A stretch of 64,000 bases of DNA from Dama dama (lineage: Eukaryota; Chordata; Mammalia; Artiodactyla; Cervidae), in the NCBI RefSeq assembly GCF_033118175.1, contig NC_083692.1, forward strand, positions 89,818,501 through 89,882,500, in the 5' to 3' direction. The notes beneath the pieces are model-generated. The model did not search any database and was not told the origin of the DNA. It worked only from the letters and a program-made list of their open reading frames with translations. Shown piece by piece: positions 51,901 through 60,029 of this stretch. The position numbers were made by a program, and so were the translations under genes. The number at the start of each line of letters is the position of its first letter. Position 1 is the stretch's first letter.

Positions 51901-54900
51901 AACAGCATCATCTTTTAGGGTTTTAAATAGCTCACCGGGAATTCCATCACCCCTACTAGCTGACACTAGTAGGGTGACACTAGTGGTAAAGAACCTGCCT
52001 CCAGAAGCAAGAGATGTAAGAGATGCAGGTTTGATCCCTGGGTCGGGAAGATCCTCTGGAGAAAAGGATGGCCACCCACTCCGGTATTCTTGCCTGGAGA
52101 ATTCCATGGATAGAGGAGCCTGGCAGGCTGCAGTCCATGGGGCCTCAGAGAGTTGGAACACAATTAAGCAACTAACACACAATACTAGCTTTGTTCTTAG
52201 TAATGCTTCCTTAGGCCCAGTTTACTTCACACTCCAGGATATCCTGCTCTAGGTGAGTGACCACACCATTGTAGATAGCCAGGTTAAGACCTTATTTGTA
52301 TAGTTCTTCTGTGTATTCTTGCCACCTCTTCTTAATCTCTTCCACTTTGGTTTGGTCCTTACAGTTCCTGTCCTTTATCGTGCCCATTGTTGTGTGAAAT
52401 GTTGCCTTGATATCTCTAGTTTTCTTGAAGAGATCTCTAGTCTTTCCCATTCTGTTGTTTCCTCTGTTTCTTTGCATTGTTCATTGAAGAAGTCCTTCTT
52501 ATCTCTCCTTGCTATTCTCTGAAATTCTCCATTCAGTTGGATATACCTTTCTTCCTTGCCTTTCACTTCTCTTCTTTCCTCAGCTATTTGTAAAGCCTCC
52601 TCAGACAACCACTTTTCCTTCTTGCATTTCTTTTTCTTTGAGATGGTCTTGGTTACTGCCTCTTGTACCATGCTATGAACCTCCGTCCATAATTCTTCAG
52701 GCAGTCTGTCCACCAGATCTAATCACTTGAATCTATTTGTCACCTTACTGTATAATCATAAGGGAATTGATTTAGGTCATAACTGAATGGCCTAATGGTT
52801 TTCCCCACTTTCTTCAATTTAAGTCTGAATTTTGCAATAAGGAGCTCATGATCTGAGCCACAGTCAGTTCCAGGTCTTGTTTTTGCTGACTGTGTAGACC
52901 TTCTCCGTCTTCAGCTACAAAGAACATAGCATGATTTTGGTGTTGACTATCTGGTTATGTCCGTGTGTAGAGTCATCTCTTGGGCTATTGGAAAAGGGTG
53001 TTTATTATGACCAGTGTGTTCTCTTGGCAAAACTCTTTTAGCCTTTGCCATGCTTCACTTTGTACTCCAAGGCCAAACTTGCCGGTTATTCTGGGTATCT
53101 CTTGATTTCCTGCTTTTGTATTCCAATCCCTTATGATGAAAAGGACATTGTTTTTTGGTGTTAGTTTTAGGAAATGTTGTAGGTCTTCTTAGAGCTGGTT
53201 ATCTTCAGCTTATTCAATATCAGTGGTTGGGGCATTGATTTGGATTACTGATGTTGAATGACTTGCCTTGGGAATGAAGCAGGATCATTCTGTCATTTTT
53301 GAGGTTGCACCCAAGTACTGCAGTTTGGACTCTTTTTTTTTTTTTTTTTAAACTATGAGGGCTACTTCATTACTTCTAAGGAATTCTTGCCCATAGTAGT
53401 TGTTATAATGGTCATCTGAATTAAATTCACCCATTCTAGTCCATTTTAGTTCACTGATTCCTAAGATGTTAGTGTTCAATCTTGGCATCTCCTGCTTGAC
53501 TGTGTCCAGTTTACCTTGATTCATAGACCTAATATTCCAGGTTCCTATGCAGTATTGTTCTTTATGGCATTGGACTTTACTTTCCCTACCAGACACAGCC
53601 ACAACTGAGTGTCATTTCCACTTTGGCCCAGCCACTTTATTCTTTCTAGAGCTATTAGTAATTGCCCTCTGCTCTTCCCCAGTAACATATTGGACACCTT
53701 CCAACCTGGAGGCTCGTCTTCCAGTGTCTTATCATTTTGTCTTTTCATACTGTCCGTGGGGTTCTCCTGACGGAAATACTGGAGTGGTTTGCCTTTTCCT
53801 CCTCCAGTGGACCACATTTTAACAGAACTCTTCACTGTGACCTGTCTGTCTTGGTTAGCCCTGCATGGCCTCACTGGTAGCTTCATTGCCTTATCACAAG
53901 CCCCTTCACCACCTGATCTGGAGTAAATTGCCCTTCAGCTTTGTGATCTCCTTCAGTAAAAATTGTGTTGTGTAGTTTTAGTTTGCCTTTCACATTTATC
54001 TTAAAATGATGAGGTTGAGCATCTGATGGTTTTTAATGTTCTTTATTTTGGTTTCACTTAAAAAATAAAGCATATATTACACATGATACAAAGACCAAAG
54101 GGTCAAAAAGGAATTTCTTTACTTCCCTAAACCCAGCTACCTAATTTATCCCTAGCTAGGAGGCAGGTACTGTTAACTCTTCTTTGGATATCATTCTAGA
54201 AATAATTGTATAAAACCATATATTTTAAAAATCTTTTAATGTTCTGCTTTATTTTTGTAAAAATGAAAACAACCTGAATTCCCTCAGTGTAAGATACTCT
54301 AAAATATATTTTGTGAATACATAAATAGACTATGTAGTCATGAGAAAGAATGAAATATTTGTGTATGTGCTGATGTAGACTAATCTTTATGGCTTATTGC
54401 ATGAAGAAGACAAGGTGCAGAGCCACGTGTGTACTCTCAAAGTGTTTAAGAGTATGTGCAGTACATTAGGCTTTATTCCTATAGATGTGTAGGAGATTTC
54501 TGGACTGACAGACTAAAACTTGACTGTGGTTACTTCTGGGAAGGGAAATTTAGGGTCTGGGATGGTAGTGAAACCTAGTTTTCATTGCAGATATCTTTAT
54601 ACTATTAGAATTTTTTACTGTGCATTCACATTTTTCAGTTAAAATTAGTTTTAAAAAGGGAATGCATGTAATCTAAAATGAAATAGATTGAATTTTTCTA
54701 ATTCCAAAAGATACACTTGTTCTTTATACATATTTATGAAAATACAGAATGACACCAAGAAAAATATTTAAAAAGCCATCCATAATTCCACAACCCAGAG
54801 GAGCATGACTTTTTTTTGTTAAATTTCCTTCTAAATTTTTTGATTGTGTATGTGTTTCATGTATACGCAGGCTTCCCAGGTGGCACTAGTGGTAAAGAAT

Positions 54901-57900
54901 CTGCCTGCTAATGCAGGAGACATAGGAGACACAGGTTCAATCCCTGGGTCAGGAAGGTCCCCTGGAGGAGTGCATGGCAACCACTCTAGTATCCTTGCCT
55001 GGGGATTCCCCATGGATGGAGGAGCCTGGAGGGCTACAGTGCATAGGGTGGCAAAGAGTTGGACACGACTGAAGCAGCTTCCAGTGCACACTGGCATGCA
55101 CATCATGTGTACTACATGTAGACTTGTATATATTAAAGAAAACGACAGTGTTATATTTTAAATGCTATACTATACCTTTCTAATTTTTGTTTTTAGTGCC
55201 AAAATGTCCTGAGTATAGCTTCTCTGTGATAAGTCACTAAGTTACTGAAGTTGCTACCACCAAAATAATAAAGCAATATTGACTTTACATTTTAATTTTA
55301 TAACTCAATTACTTAACTGAGTTGTGTTAATAAACGGATGGTCTTGGATGGATTAGAAATGAAAGTTTCTTTGTTTTTTGGTTGGGGTTGGGGTGGGGGG
55401 AGCGGTTGTTGAGGCTGTATGATAAGGCTTGCAGGATCTTAGTTCCCCAACCAGGGATAGACCCCTGTCCCTGACAGTGAAAGCACCGAATCCTAACCAC
55501 TGAACTGCCAGCAGATTTCCAGAAATGGCAATTGTTCACAAAATAAAGTAAGGCTTCTATATTAAAATGACTTATTTTAAATGTTTTTCAAGGTTAAAAT
55601 TTGAGGACAGGTGTTCTTTAGGTTGCTTATTGCTCTGTTGTAGGTTAGTTCAAACAATGAATGTTTGACTCACGGCTTTGTCAGACTGCTGCATTCTATT
55701 TCTGTTAGTTCTTTCTCTCTCAGGCTTTGGTCTGTCTCTGAATTGTCCTCTGTAGGGTTGTGAGGAAGGGTGGCAGGACCATCCAAAGAAAACTCTTCTA
55801 GTCTTAGGGAAGTTGCTAGAGATAGAAGAATAACAAAGAGGAGAAAATAGGCAATTTCTGTCTTTATTGTCTAGGTCTAATCTGATCTAGAGGAAAATTT
55901 CTTCCCATTTATGATTTTTCTATTTTAAGAAGATAGATTTTTTTTTTACATACATAAGATATCAGAAAACTGTTAATGTGTTAACTTATTTAAGGCTTTA
56001 CTTGCTGTGCCTTCAAGCATTATAAAATCTATGGCTTGGTCCTTGGGAATATATTTTGAAAGTTATTTTCATGGTTGTCAAGAAATTTTTGTATTTTTTA
56101 TATATGAAGAGTTTTATCTGAAAGTGTGCTTAATCACACAATATTCTATTTTCAGATATTTAGTCTTGGATATTGCAGATAATCCAGTTGAAAATATAAT
56201 ACGTTTTTTCCCCATGGTAAGGTAACAATATTTTAATATCATTTAATATTTATGATTTGCTTTCTTAATTGTGCTTTTAAAACTTAATGAGATGTGATTT
56301 TCTCCTATACTGCTGTTACTTGTAATGTCTGAAAATTGTGGGATTGTATTTTAAAGAAAATTGACTATTTTTAAAATCTTTTTTATGATCTCCAAATATT
56401 TGAGAAATTGTATTTCAAATTTCTTGAATTCAGAATAATATTTATACTTATAATAATTGTATTTGTAGCATTTTGGAAATTTTTGATGTAAGGTACTTTT
56501 CATTCATATAAATTAGCAGGAAAATATTTTCAGTATATTTTGTTTCACTGTGTATATATGTTTGTATTTTATGCTTATGTTACTCCATATATTTTATTAT
56601 AACACACACTTTTTCCTTCAGACAAAAGAATTTATTGATGAGAGCTTACAAAGTGGAGGTAAATAATTCTTCTTTCATTTAACTTATGTTTATTTTTAGG
56701 ATATTATTCCTTATAGTTAGTTTTTAGTTAGTATTTGTCTTAAATGAAGAATATGAAAATTATAATTATGTATAAAGACTTTCCAAATTTCCCAAAACTT
56801 ATTTCATTTGGATAGACTTTCTTAAATATCTTATAGAACTATTTTCATATTGGGTCAGCTTTAAATCTTTTTAACCTAAAAGTCTATTGTAGTCACCACA
56901 CAGTTAATATAAATAAATTCAAGGATTTGAAAATTAGTAAGTATCCAAGTTGTGTATACAGAATACATAAAGTGCTTAAGATAAGATTTATTTTACTGTG
57001 ATATGATACATGGTTTCAATATATTTTAGCTACTGCATCAGGTATCTTTCTATCAGAATAACCCTTTCTTGTTTTTCAGGAAAAGTTCTTGTCCATGGGA
57101 ATGCAGGGATCTCCAGGAGGTATGATGTTAGCAATAATCTATCTTTCTCCAGCATTTAATTAATGAGTATGTTTTCTGGTTTTTTTCTAAAATATTTTCC
57201 TCCTCTTTAGTGCTGCCTTTGTTATTGCATACATTATGGAAACATTTGGAATGAAGTACAGGTAAGAAAGTATTCTGAAACCTAGCCACAATTTAAGTTC
57301 TCATTAAAATGAAGCTTAATGGAGACAATTTGGGAACTGGAAGTTAATAATCTCCTGATTTTTATCATCTAGTTATGCTTTTAATCAGGCCCTTTTATCC
57401 TGTGATTAGTCTCTTAACCTCTGTAGCTGGTCTACCTTGTATAGATCCACATGGGTTACAGTTGGAGTAACCCATGGAAAACTGCTTTCTTACTACTAGG
57501 GAATTGGTTAATCTAAGTTTTAAAATTCTTGTTAGACAAAGATGTAATTGCTTTCTTTGTTTAAAAGGTTAATTTTTTATGTTTTCCTTTAATAGTAATT
57601 GGGTGAAAAATTGCTTAAGAATTGTTTTATTGTCTATTCACAATTCATTATTTGTTTTATGCAAAATCATCTTTTCCAAGCATATTGCATAGACAAAAGA
57701 GAGAGAGAGGCTAATGTGCTTTTCACCCTAAAACTAACAAAGCTGGCCAATGTACAGTATTTCTTTTCTTAGAGTGTCTTGTACAAGTTACAAATCTGCT
57801 GTAATCATTGATACTCTTTCACTTATGTCCCAGACTGATCCATTACCAAATTCTGTTTTATGTCCTAAAATATTCCTCGATTCTGGCTCTTTCTCATGAT

Positions 57901-58966
57901 TGAATCTCACTAATCAAGCTCTAGTCATGTCTCATTGCTTAATCTCCCTAATACAAGCTCTTCCAGTAGTTATCATCTTAGTGGTCTTGTGTTTTCTTTC
58001 CTTCTCTAGTCTGTTGTATTCTTCACACCGCAGTCAAAATGATTGTTTCAAAAGATAAATCATATTTCACCTTACCCTAAAAATCTCTCAGAGGTTTCCG
58101 ATTCTTAATAATTCTTAATGTGGCCAGTGAAACTTCACATGACGTGCCTGTATCAACCTTCCATTCTTAACGCTATATACTCTGTTAACCTTGTCCATTT
58201 CAGCTATGTTCGACATTGGATCCACATGCCTGCCACATAGTGGACATTCAAATCTTTTAGTTCATTTGGTATTTTTATTTTAAAATTATAATGGAAAAGT
58301 TTGCTTAAAGGTGTTCTTAAATATTATTTGAATACAAATGTTTTGTGTTTATTTAATTGAAAAGATTAATGCTTGGTAGATTTTATTTTATATTTCTTTT
58401 TTTATTATTTGGTGCCATGTCAGCAATAATAGTGAAAATAACTTCTATGTTTTGGGTCTCTGCCAGATGCCAGATACACTTCTGAGCACTTTTATCTCAA
58501 CAACACAAGGAAGTCCATATGTTTCTAATTGAACCAATAATAAAATCTGAGCATGTAGTGTGTGTGACCCATGCTATACACGATATGTTATACTTACTAT
58601 TTCTATATTCACAATAGTGCTTCAAGATAGGAATTGTTATGATCCCCAATTTACACATGAAAAAATTAAAGCTTAGAGAAGCTGAAAAGTATCGTCTAGA
58701 ACACGCAGCTGGGAAGCAAAGGATTTTCCCACTGCAGTTCACTACCTCTCTGTAGTACAAGCTGTCTGATTATGATTTTCTGTTTTAGGTAAATTGTTAG
58801 GTAAGTGCCTACTTTAGATAAATTCTGGAAAAATTGAGATTAATTCATGAAATAATATCACTGCCTTAGTTTTCCTATTTTTTTTGTTTTCAGAGATGCA
58901 TTTGCTTATGTTCAAGAAAGAAGATTTTGTATTAATCCTAATGCTGGATTTGTCCATCAACTTCAG
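27908..58966 (+). CDS. STYX: Serine/threonine/tyrosine-interacting protein (pseudophosphatase), partial
   Basis: STYX has the dual-specificity phosphatase fold but no activity. It binds phosphoproteins, and literature links it to ERK retention and to FBXW7. Coding exons: 27908-27964, 41896-41928, 45740-45793, 49590-49687, 56156-56216, 56622-56658, 57080-57119, 57211-57261, 58894-58966. All have GT-AG borders and join in phase to 168 codons without a stop. The protein starts MEDVKLEFPSLPQCKEDAEE. The signature loop reads HGNAGISR (residues 119-126), so the catalytic Cys of HCxxGxxR is Gly120 while the Arg is kept. That is the hallmark of STYX. The usual length is about 223 residues, so about 55 C-terminal residues lie beyond the window. 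Exons are short and introns long. No conflict with function was seen. Confidence 0.96.
29385..29880. repeat. Ancient interspersed repeat, family not assigned
   Basis: 'agttacaagtgacagaaacc' with 'ggagcttaagcaagaa', and later 'cctgggctaagggg', resemble a mammal-wide old repeat whose name I cannot give with confidence. Confidence 0.35.
30230..30625 (+). repeat. L2 LINE 3' region
   Basis: Sense match to the L2 3' part: 'gaggataaagttcaaaccc', 'tcagcaaggtcctgtgtga', 'ttctggaatgcttctg', 'agagaagcttttcctgattt'. Diverged. Confidence 0.65.
30637..30847 (+). mobile_element. Bov-tA-type SINE
   Basis: Head 'ggacttccccagtggcttag', full body, tail 'gagcaactaaacaaca'. Confidence 0.9.
31029..33037 (-). mobile_element. 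Bovine-type L1, 5'-truncated (2.0 kb)
   Basis: On the - strand this holds the C-terminal part of ORF2 from about 33037, the 3' UTR and a poly(A) tract at 31029-31040. ORF2 pieces are recognisable (GGINLPDFRLYYKATVIKT near 32600; HCWWECKLVQPLWKTVWRFL near 31800; YSAIKKN near 31520). Scattered stops break the frame, and the endonuclease and most of the RT are missing. It is less decayed than the L1M copies nearby, so it is a fairly recent ruminant insertion. Confidence 0.92.
33162..33182 (+). repeat. Poly(T) tract
   Basis: About 20 consecutive T bases followed by AACTGCCCC. No element was recognised next to it. Confidence 0.9.
34115..34157 (-). mobile_element. Extremely truncated L1 insertion (43 bp)
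   Basis: Consists only of a T run and the last ~30 bases of the bovine L1 3' UTR (attagttggaggctaatta region, identical in pattern to 31042-31070). It is flanked by the perfect 17-bp duplication ctaccaaatacaacctt at 34098-34114 and 34158-34174. Confidence 0.93.
34312..34332 (+). repeat. G-rich run
   Basis: Two runs of 7 G separated by TT and followed by TGG. G-quadruplex potential is only partial because just two long runs are present. Confidence 0.7.
35310..36340 (-). repeat. Old L1M ORF2 3' region
   Basis: The antisense order of L1 ORF2 landmarks can be followed: 'acttcatataaatggaatca', 'tttttattgctgagtact', 'atgaataaagctgctttgaa', 'tgatgttgagcatgttttca', 'tctttaagacgttgttcc'. Heavily diverged. 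Confidence 0.75.
36424..36640 (+). mobile_element. Bov-tA-type SINE
   Basis: Head 'gcttccccaggtggcattag', body 'gggttgggaagatccctg', tail 'cacagctgagctcctaag'. Interrupts the L1M/L2 relic region. Confidence 0.88.
36740..36795 (+). repeat. TG-rich low-complexity tract
   Basis: Interrupted TG/CA dinucleotides ('tgtgtgtctgtgtgtgtaca'). Confidence 0.7.
36796..36990 (-). repeat. Old L1M ORF2 fragment
   Basis: Antisense landmarks 'agcatcacttgttgaaagac' and 'aattggctgcatatatgtag' belong to the next upstream part of L1 ORF2. It is therefore a continuation of the 35310-36340 copy after the SINE. Confidence 0.65.
37080..37650 (-). repeat. L1M-like relic
   Basis: Segments such as 'ttcacaaattctctctttaa' and 'tttcagttatacattttcag' resemble old L1 sequence in antisense. 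Boundaries and subfamily are unknown. Confidence 0.4.
37985..38730 (+). repeat. Old L1M ORF2 3' region and 3' UTR, sense, split by a SINE
   Basis: 'cccatccattgctggtggga', 'acctttattcataattgcca', 'gtatgattccatttttac' follow the L1 ORF2-to-3'UTR order on the + strand. A SINE occupies 38357-38564. The opposite orientation to the neighbouring L1M blocks marks a separate insertion. Confidence 0.7.
38357..38564 (+). mobile_element. Bov-tA-type SINE
   Basis: Flanked by the duplication tgattccaYtt (38346-38356 and 38565-38575) inside the L1M relic. Confidence 0.9.
38790..39275 (+). mobile_element. BovB 3' fragment, split by a compound SINE insertion
   Basis: BovB 3' sequence ('gggaaaagaccctgatgctg' to 'gattttgagaaaattctggg') is interrupted at 38935-39183 and resumes with 'gagatagtggaggacagaga' up to the tail near 39275. 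Confidence 0.85.
38935..39183. mobile_element. Inverted (fold-back) SINE pair inserted in BovB
   Basis: 38935-39015 is the 3' half of a ruminant SINE on the - strand, ending at 'ccagaatactgg'. 39016-39183 is a SINE on the + strand starting in the tRNA-like head ('gattcgcctgcaatgcggg'). The whole block has one duplication, ttctgggagataStg, at 38920-38934 and 39184-39198, so it appears to have inserted as one piece. Confidence 0.75.
39270..39800 (-). repeat. Old L1M ORF2 fragments
   Basis: Antisense landmarks 'ggcctcataaaatgagtttg', 'taccagtgaagttgtctggt', then 'ggaagtccagtttattgaat' and 'cgcctaacccagtcacag' belong to L1 ORF2. It is discontinuous, with an internal gap near 39445-39500. Confidence 0.65.
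40621..40740 (+). mobile_element. Bov-A-type SINE monomer
   Basis: 'ggagaaggaaatggcaacc' to 'ggacacgactgagtgactt', with an internal microduplication 'ggatggacgga'. Confidence 0.88.
41009..41512 (-). mobile_element. Array of three Bov-tA-type SINEs inserted as one block
   Basis: Antisense units at 41009-41202 (full), 41203-41320 (partial, lacking the region at and after 'gaccccatgg') and 41325-41512 (full). Each ends in the tRNA-like head 'agctgagcYaYMMgggaa'. A single duplication, aatagctRtct (40998-41008 and 41513-41523), encloses all three, and none was seen between units. Confidence 0.82.
41896..41928 (+). CDS. STYX: STYX coding exon 2
   Basis: A 33-nt microexon encoding EWTYPMRREMQ (residues 20-30). 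The acceptor is 'tttaag' (A before AG instead of a pyrimidine) and the donor 'gtatga'. It lies 384 bp after the SINE array. Confidence 0.93.
42388..42510 (+). mobile_element. Bov-A-type SINE monomer
   Basis: 'ggaggaggaaatggcaatcc' to 'gagtcagacatgacttagca'. Confidence 0.85.
42511..42775 (+). repeat. L1 3' UTR (L1M/artiodactyl type)
   Basis: 'aaacaaactagtggttacc', 'attgtgctatacacctgaa' and 'ctatactgcaattaaaaac' are the familiar end of older artiodactyl L1 copies. An A-rich tail follows near 42760. Confidence 0.7.
42915..44868 (+). mobile_element. BovB LINE, 3' 2 kb
   Basis: 5'-truncated sense copy in STYX intron 2. It runs from the region between endonuclease and RT (KAKWLSQEALQIAEKRR) through the RT to the 'ctgaactgaacc' tail. 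Frame damage is limited in the RT and heavier in the 3' third. Confidence 0.92.
43464..44182 (+). pseudogene. BovB reverse transcriptase relic with intact catalytic motifs
   Basis: RT fingers and palm are readable: DWKRSAFIPIPKKGNAKECS, PDVQAGFRKGRG, motif A FIDYAKAFDCVD and motif C YADD near 44090. Two lesions separate the halves. One is a stop at 43755 (the pattern of CpG decay of an Arg codon) and the other a one-base frame change shortly after. It is the least decayed RT in the window, but lacks the endonuclease and is non-functional. Confidence 0.88.
44869..45739 (+). other. STYX: STYX intron 2, distal part
   Basis: AT-rich, with short TTTA repeats near 45220-45250. No family was recognised. 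Confidence 0.6.
45740..45793 (+). CDS. STYX: STYX coding exon 3
   Basis: Encodes residues 31-48 (EILPGLFLGPYSSAMKSK), the ILPGLFLG strand typical of the dual-specificity phosphatase N-terminus. Confidence 0.96.
46873..47110 (+). repeat. 238-bp dispersed duplication, copy 1
   Basis: Matches 48570-48807 base for base at a constant offset of 1697, except C at 47011 against T at 48708. There are no gaps. Its left flank does not match that of copy 2. Confidence 0.97.
47998..48350. repeat. Ancient interspersed repeat, family not assigned
   Basis: 'ggctgctataataaaatacc', 'tctcatggttctggaggctg', 'ttataagagcactaattcca' and 'aattacctcccaaggg' form a pattern common across mammalian genomes. I cannot name the family with confidence. 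Confidence 0.55.
48484..48590 (-). repeat. L2 3'-end fragment
   Basis: 'gttccaggcactgctttaca' and 'tgaatcagtgaacaaagtcc' followed by 'ctcatggcatatatattcta' match the antisense L2 end. It overlaps the left end of duplication copy 2. Confidence 0.55.
48570..48807 (+). repeat. 238-bp dispersed duplication, copy 2
   Basis: Second copy (1 mismatch in 238). At its left edge it continues smoothly from L2 sequence, which suggests this is the original position and 46873-47110 the derived one. Confidence 0.97.
48970..49195 (-). repeat. MIR SINE
   Basis: Antisense MIR: 'tagaattctcacaactattc', 'acgtgagaaaattgagccac', 'ggtcattggcagagctggga', ending in 'cctttaaccactatatag'. Confidence 0.8.
49590..49687 (+). 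CDS. STYX: STYX coding exon 4
   Basis: Encodes residues 49-80 plus two bases (LPILQKHGITHVICIRQNIE and onward), the core helix and strand of the phosphatase fold. Confidence 0.96.
50080..50205 (-). mobile_element. CHR-type SINE
   Basis: Antisense, with T run at the left, 'cagttccctgaccaactggg' inside and the head 'ccactagaccaccagagaac' at the right. Confidence 0.75.
50215..50490 (-). repeat. Old L1M ORF2 fragment
   Basis: 'gacatttagattgtttccag', 'ggctggattaaagagtgtga' and 'aaattgccctccagtgag' follow the antisense L1 ORF2 order. Confidence 0.65.
50505..53925 (-). mobile_element. BovB LINE, about 3.4 kb, antisense, split by a SINE
   Basis: On the - strand this runs from the endonuclease region (YCIGTWNIRSMNQGKLDTVK near 53550) through WLSEEALQIAEERR near 52590 and RT relics (HLTCLLRNLYAGQEAIVRTG near 51500) to a decayed 3' end near 50505. 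It has many stops, so it is dead. Apart from a SINE at 51962-52182 it is continuous. The extreme 5' end of BovB is missing. Confidence 0.9.
51962..52182 (+). mobile_element. Bov-tA-type SINE in BovB
   Basis: Inserted with the 8-bp duplication tactagct (51954-51961 and 52183-52190). The first ~25 bases carry a local repeat of 'gtgacactagt', so the SINE head is rearranged. Confidence 0.88.
54869..55085 (+). mobile_element. Bov-tA-type SINE
   Basis: Head 'ggcttcccaggtggcactag', with a short internal duplication 'gacataggagacacagg', tail 'ggacacgactgaagcagctt'. Confidence 0.9.
55375..55520 (-). mobile_element. CHR-type SINE with a G-rich left edge
   Basis: Antisense: 'gatcttagttccccaaccag', 'cctaaccactgaactgcc'. 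The left edge is a GGGGTTGGGGTGGGGGG stretch. Confidence 0.75.
56156..56216 (+). CDS. STYX: STYX coding exon 5
   Basis: Encodes residues 81-101 (RYLVLDIADNPVENIIRFFP and Met). The LDIADNP segment is where active dual-specificity phosphatases carry the general-acid loop region. The donor is 'gtaagg'. Confidence 0.96.
56622..56658 (+). CDS. STYX: STYX coding exon 6
   Basis: A 37-nt microexon encoding TKEFIDESLQSG (residues 102-113) plus one base. The acceptor is 'cttcag' and the donor 'gtaaat'. Confidence 0.95.
57080..57119 (+). CDS. STYX: STYX coding exon 7 (degenerate active-site loop)
   Basis: Encodes residues 114-126, GKVLVHGNAGISR. This is the P-loop with Gly120 in the place of the nucleophilic Cys and Arg126 kept. 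It ends two bases into a Ser codon. Confidence 0.97.
57211..57261 (+). CDS. STYX: STYX coding exon 8
   Basis: Encodes residues 127-143 (SAAFVIAYIMETFGMKY and two bases of Arg), the helix after the P-loop. Confidence 0.96.
57760..58260 (+). repeat. L2 LINE 3' region
   Basis: Sense L2 order: 'ttcacaccgcagtcaaaatg', 'aaaatctctcagaggtttcc', 'cttaatgtggccagtgaaac', 'atccacatgcctgccaca'. Diverged. Confidence 0.55.
58430..58757 (-). repeat. MIR SINE
   Basis: Antisense MIR: 'gatgccagatacacttctga', 'gatccccaatttacacatga', 'aaattaaagcttagagaag', 'cacgcagctgggaagc'. Confidence 0.7.
58894..58966 (+). CDS. STYX: STYX coding exon 9 (last in window)
   Basis: Completes Arg144 and encodes DAFAYVQERRFCINPNAGFV through HQLQ (residue 168). 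The donor is 'gtaact'. The next exon was not found before 64000. Confidence 0.95.
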
Positions 58967-59001
58967 GTAACTTCTCTATTTTTCCACTTTAAGGCAGTCA
59001 G

Positions 59002-59134
59002 CTGCTGCTGCTGCTGCTAAGTCACTTCAGTCGTGTCCAACTCTGTGCGACCCCATAGACAGCAGCCCATGAGGTTCCCATATCCCTGGGATTCTCCAGG
59101 CAAGAACACTGGAGTGGGTTGCCATTGTCTTCAA
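59002..59134 (-). mobile_element. Bov-A2 SINE, one monomer, antisense
   Basis: Starts with (GCT)5-like sequence and 'aagtcacttcagtcgtgtcc'. Flanked by the perfect 12-bp duplication taaggcagtcag (58990-59001 and 59135-59146). It begins 35 bp after the exon 9 donor. Confidence 0.93.
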
Positions 59135-59392
59135 TAAGGCAGTCAGAAAGTACGATAATTACAAGCTTGTGTTCATATAATTTAGTTGTAAAATACTTAA
59201 AAATTGCCATAATCTGACTTAACTTCTTTGTTTAAGTTTAAATCTATTTAAAAGTATTTTTTTAAGTTGCCGTTGACAAGAAAAAAAGAATTAAAACATA
59301 TTGTTAAATCTAAAGTAAAATAATTGATCTTAGACATGTCTTCCATTTTCCCTCTATTTTGATTACATACAGAGCATAAGAGAATTTTGATT

Positions 59393-59730
59393 CTAAGTGT
59401 GTTACATGTAGCAGCTTTTTCTATTTTATATGCTCTATCTTTTTCATGTTCTTTCACATTTTGATGATGTGTAGAAGATACACTGAAAAGAGAATAAATC
59501 TGTGAATTATCTGATTAATTTCTTCCAAGATAAAAAATCGTAAGTCAAAGAATGTGCTCTGCTAAATGTGTTACATGTAGCAGCTTTTTCTATTTTATAT
59601 GCTCTATCTTTTTCATGTTCTTTCACATTTTGATGATGTGTAGAAGATACACTGAAAAGAGAATAAATCTGTGAATTATCTGATTAATTTTTTCCAAGAT
59701 AAAAAATCGTAAGTCAAAGAATGTGCTCTG
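59393..59730 (+). repeat. 169-bp tandem duplication (two copies)
   Basis: Unit 1 is 59393-59561 and unit 2 is 59562-59730, exactly adjacent and gap-free. They differ at two positions (G59397/A59566 and C59522/T59691). The unit is unique-looking AT-rich intron sequence. Confidence 0.97.
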
Positions 59731-59990
59731 GCTGATTGCATCCAGTTATGCAGGAATAAATCTCACATTGAAACATCAAGAGCACTACAAAATGTGTTAT
59801 CTCAGTTACCAAACTTAATTTACTTCGTTTTTATTTTTAATTCACTTTTAGTTTTTATTTCATTTAAAAAGGAAAAATATTCATGATTAAAAAAATAAAA
59901 ATTCAGTAATGCTTAAGAAGAATACTTGAAAAGTAAGTCTCCTTAATAGTATATCTTAAAGATCATATATAGCTCTGACTTCATGATATT

Positions 59991-60010
59991 TGTGTGTGTG
60001 TGTGTGTGTA
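59991..60010 (+). repeat. (GT)n microsatellite
   Basis: About 9 GT dinucleotides. Confidence 0.9.
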
Positions 60011-60029
60011 TCACAATTTTATGTGACCA

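Larger units (their letters stand above)
49688..56155 (+). other. STYX: STYX intron 4
   Basis: 6.5 kb dominated by an antisense BovB, with CHR SINEs, a Bov-tA SINE and L1M sequence. In 53926-54868 the sequence looks like an old L1-type relic but I could not place it firmly. In 55525-56155 nothing was recognised. Confidence 0.7.
57262..58893 (+). other. STYX: STYX intron 8
   Basis: Holds a sense L2 relic and an antisense MIR. The first 500 bp show nothing recognisable. Confidence 0.65.

Noticed and set aside
56007..56225. Small protein with RYLVLDIADNPVENII
   Set aside because: It is STYX exon 5 read with flanking intron sequence.
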